DNA of 5,935 bases. It comes from Clostridia bacterium (GTDB lineage: Bacteria; Bacillota; Clostridia; Oscillospirales; CAG-272). How positions within the stretch are numbered: position 1 is the first letter of the stretch; each line of letters starts with the position of its first letter. Below the pieces are notes generated by a model. It ran no database searches, was not told the origin of the DNA, and saw only the letters and a list, made by a program, of their open reading frames with translations. A program made the translations under genes and the position numbers. Below, in pieces: positions 5,544 to 5,935 of the stretch. Location of the stretch: NCBI GenBank assembly GCA_017395885.1, contig JAFQNM010000247.1, forward strand, positions 1-5,935, read 5' to 3'.

Positions 5544-5547
5544 GGAG
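5544..5547 (+). promoter_or_regulatory. Ribosome binding site deciding the leuS start
   Basis: GGAG six bases before the ATG at 5554 selects this start over the in-frame TTG at 5542, which overlaps the site itself. The protein from 5554 starts [13 protein letters not shown], which matches the usual LeuS N-terminus. Confidence 0.75.
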
Positions 5548-5553
5548 ATAAAT

Positions 5554-5935
5554 ATGAAGTACGATTTTAAAGCAATTGAGCCCAAGTGGCAGAAGAGATG
5601 GGAAGAGGCAAAGGCCTTTGAAGCGGTAGATTTTTCCGAAAAGCCCAAGTTCTTCTCAATGGTAGAGTTCCCTTATCCCAGCGGAGCAGGAATGCACGTT
5701 GGCCACATCAAGGCGTATTCCGGCCTTGAGATCGTCTCCCGTAAGCGCAGAATGGAAGGATATAACGTCCTTTTCCCATCGGCTTTGATGCTTTCGGCCT
5801 TCCCACCGAGAACACAGCGGTAAAGACCAATACTCATCCCCGCCTTGTAACAGAAAGAAATATCGAAAAGTTCACCCAGCAGCTGAAGCGAGTAGGCTTC
5901 TCCTTTGACTGGTCAAGAGTGATCGATACCACCGA
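5554..5935 (+). CDS. leuS: Leucyl-tRNA synthetase, N-terminal fragment with an apparent -1 frameshift, cut by window edge
   Basis: LeuS charges tRNA-Leu with leucine; it is a class I synthetase with a Rossmann catalytic core. Residues 1-75 read [18 protein letters not shown], then [13 protein letters not shown] at 39-51 with the class I HIGH-type motif HVGH, and [13 protein letters not shown]. The frame then continues through unrelated residues to a TAA at 5821-5823. The expected LeuS sequence resumes in the -1 frame from 5778: [12 protein letters not shown], then [18 protein letters not shown], then [18 protein letters not shown], open to the window end. One base is thus missing in the T4C3 run at 5771-5777, relative to an intact gene. 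The cause may be a sequencing or assembly error, a real mutation, or frameshifting at the T TTC CCA heptamer. As leuS is essential and the downstream part is perfectly conserved, an error or recent change is most likely. No T-box leader fits in the 45-base gap upstream. Confidence 0.9.
5771..5778 (+). other. leuS: Frameshift site in leuS (homopolymer run and formal slippery heptamer)
   Basis: The run of four T and three C followed by A is where the LeuS frame is lost. In the upstream frame the bases read T TTC CCA (5772-5778), formally an X XXY YYZ heptamer. A one-base backward slip there gives exactly the family-consistent [12 protein letters not shown]. One missing C or T in the run gives the same result by simple sequence error. 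Confidence 0.85.

Noticed and set aside
5509..5553. T-box riboswitch, terminator or promoter in front of leuS
   Set aside because: The gap is only 45 bases with no stem-loop, no T-box sequence and no pair of hexamers at acceptable spacing.
1..5935. CRISPR array, insertion sequence, prophage or defence genes
   Set aside because: No regularly spaced repeats, transposase, integrase or terminal inverted repeats are visible; every gene belongs to a housekeeping or cell-wall family.

Overview
The window looks like a piece of a moderate-GC Firmicutes chromosome, most likely a Ruminococcus-like member of the Clostridia. This rests on the gene order (yhbY, nadD, yqeK, an LCP gene, rsfS, leuS), on heavy use of AGA and ATA codons, and on the protein flavour. 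It is an inference, since no taxonomic search could be run. I see no mobile element, CRISPR array, rRNA or tRNA. All nine genes lie on the + strand and are tightly packed, with a largest gap of 46 bases, so the whole stretch reads as one operon or two overlapping ones.

Layout. 1-569 is the 3' part of ftsY, cut inside its P-loop by the window edge. It is followed after one base by rdgB/HAM1 (571-1254), which overlaps yhbY (1251-1544) through an ATGA. nadD (1547-2149) and the HD-domain gene yqeK (2139-2786) follow, overlapping by 11 bases. Next come two tandem paralogous LytR-CpsA-Psr (LCP) genes (2799-3971 and 4018-5076), then rsfS (5092-5508) and the start of leuS (5554 to the window edge). 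leuS carries an apparent one-base frameshift near 5772-5778.

How the genes fit together. The theme is basic growth: membrane targeting of ribosomes (FtsY), removal of damaged nucleotides (RdgB), ribosome assembly (YhbY) and ribosome silencing (RsfS), NAD synthesis (NadD), dinucleotide alarmone hydrolysis (YqeK), leucyl-tRNA charging (LeuS), and attachment of glycopolymers to the cell wall (the LCP pair). The distinctive part is the LCP pair. The first copy has a membrane anchor, while the second has a lipoprotein signal. Both share an unusual active-site loop and a conserved cysteine pair. A near-consensus extended -10 promoter lies inside yqeK and could transcribe the LCP-rsfS-leuS half separately. 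Two RNA hairpins sit around the junction between the LCP genes.

I do not see a wholly new system. The points most worth checking are the lipoprotein LCP paralogue, the internal promoter, the leuS frameshift at a formal slippery heptamer, and an insertion in RdgB.
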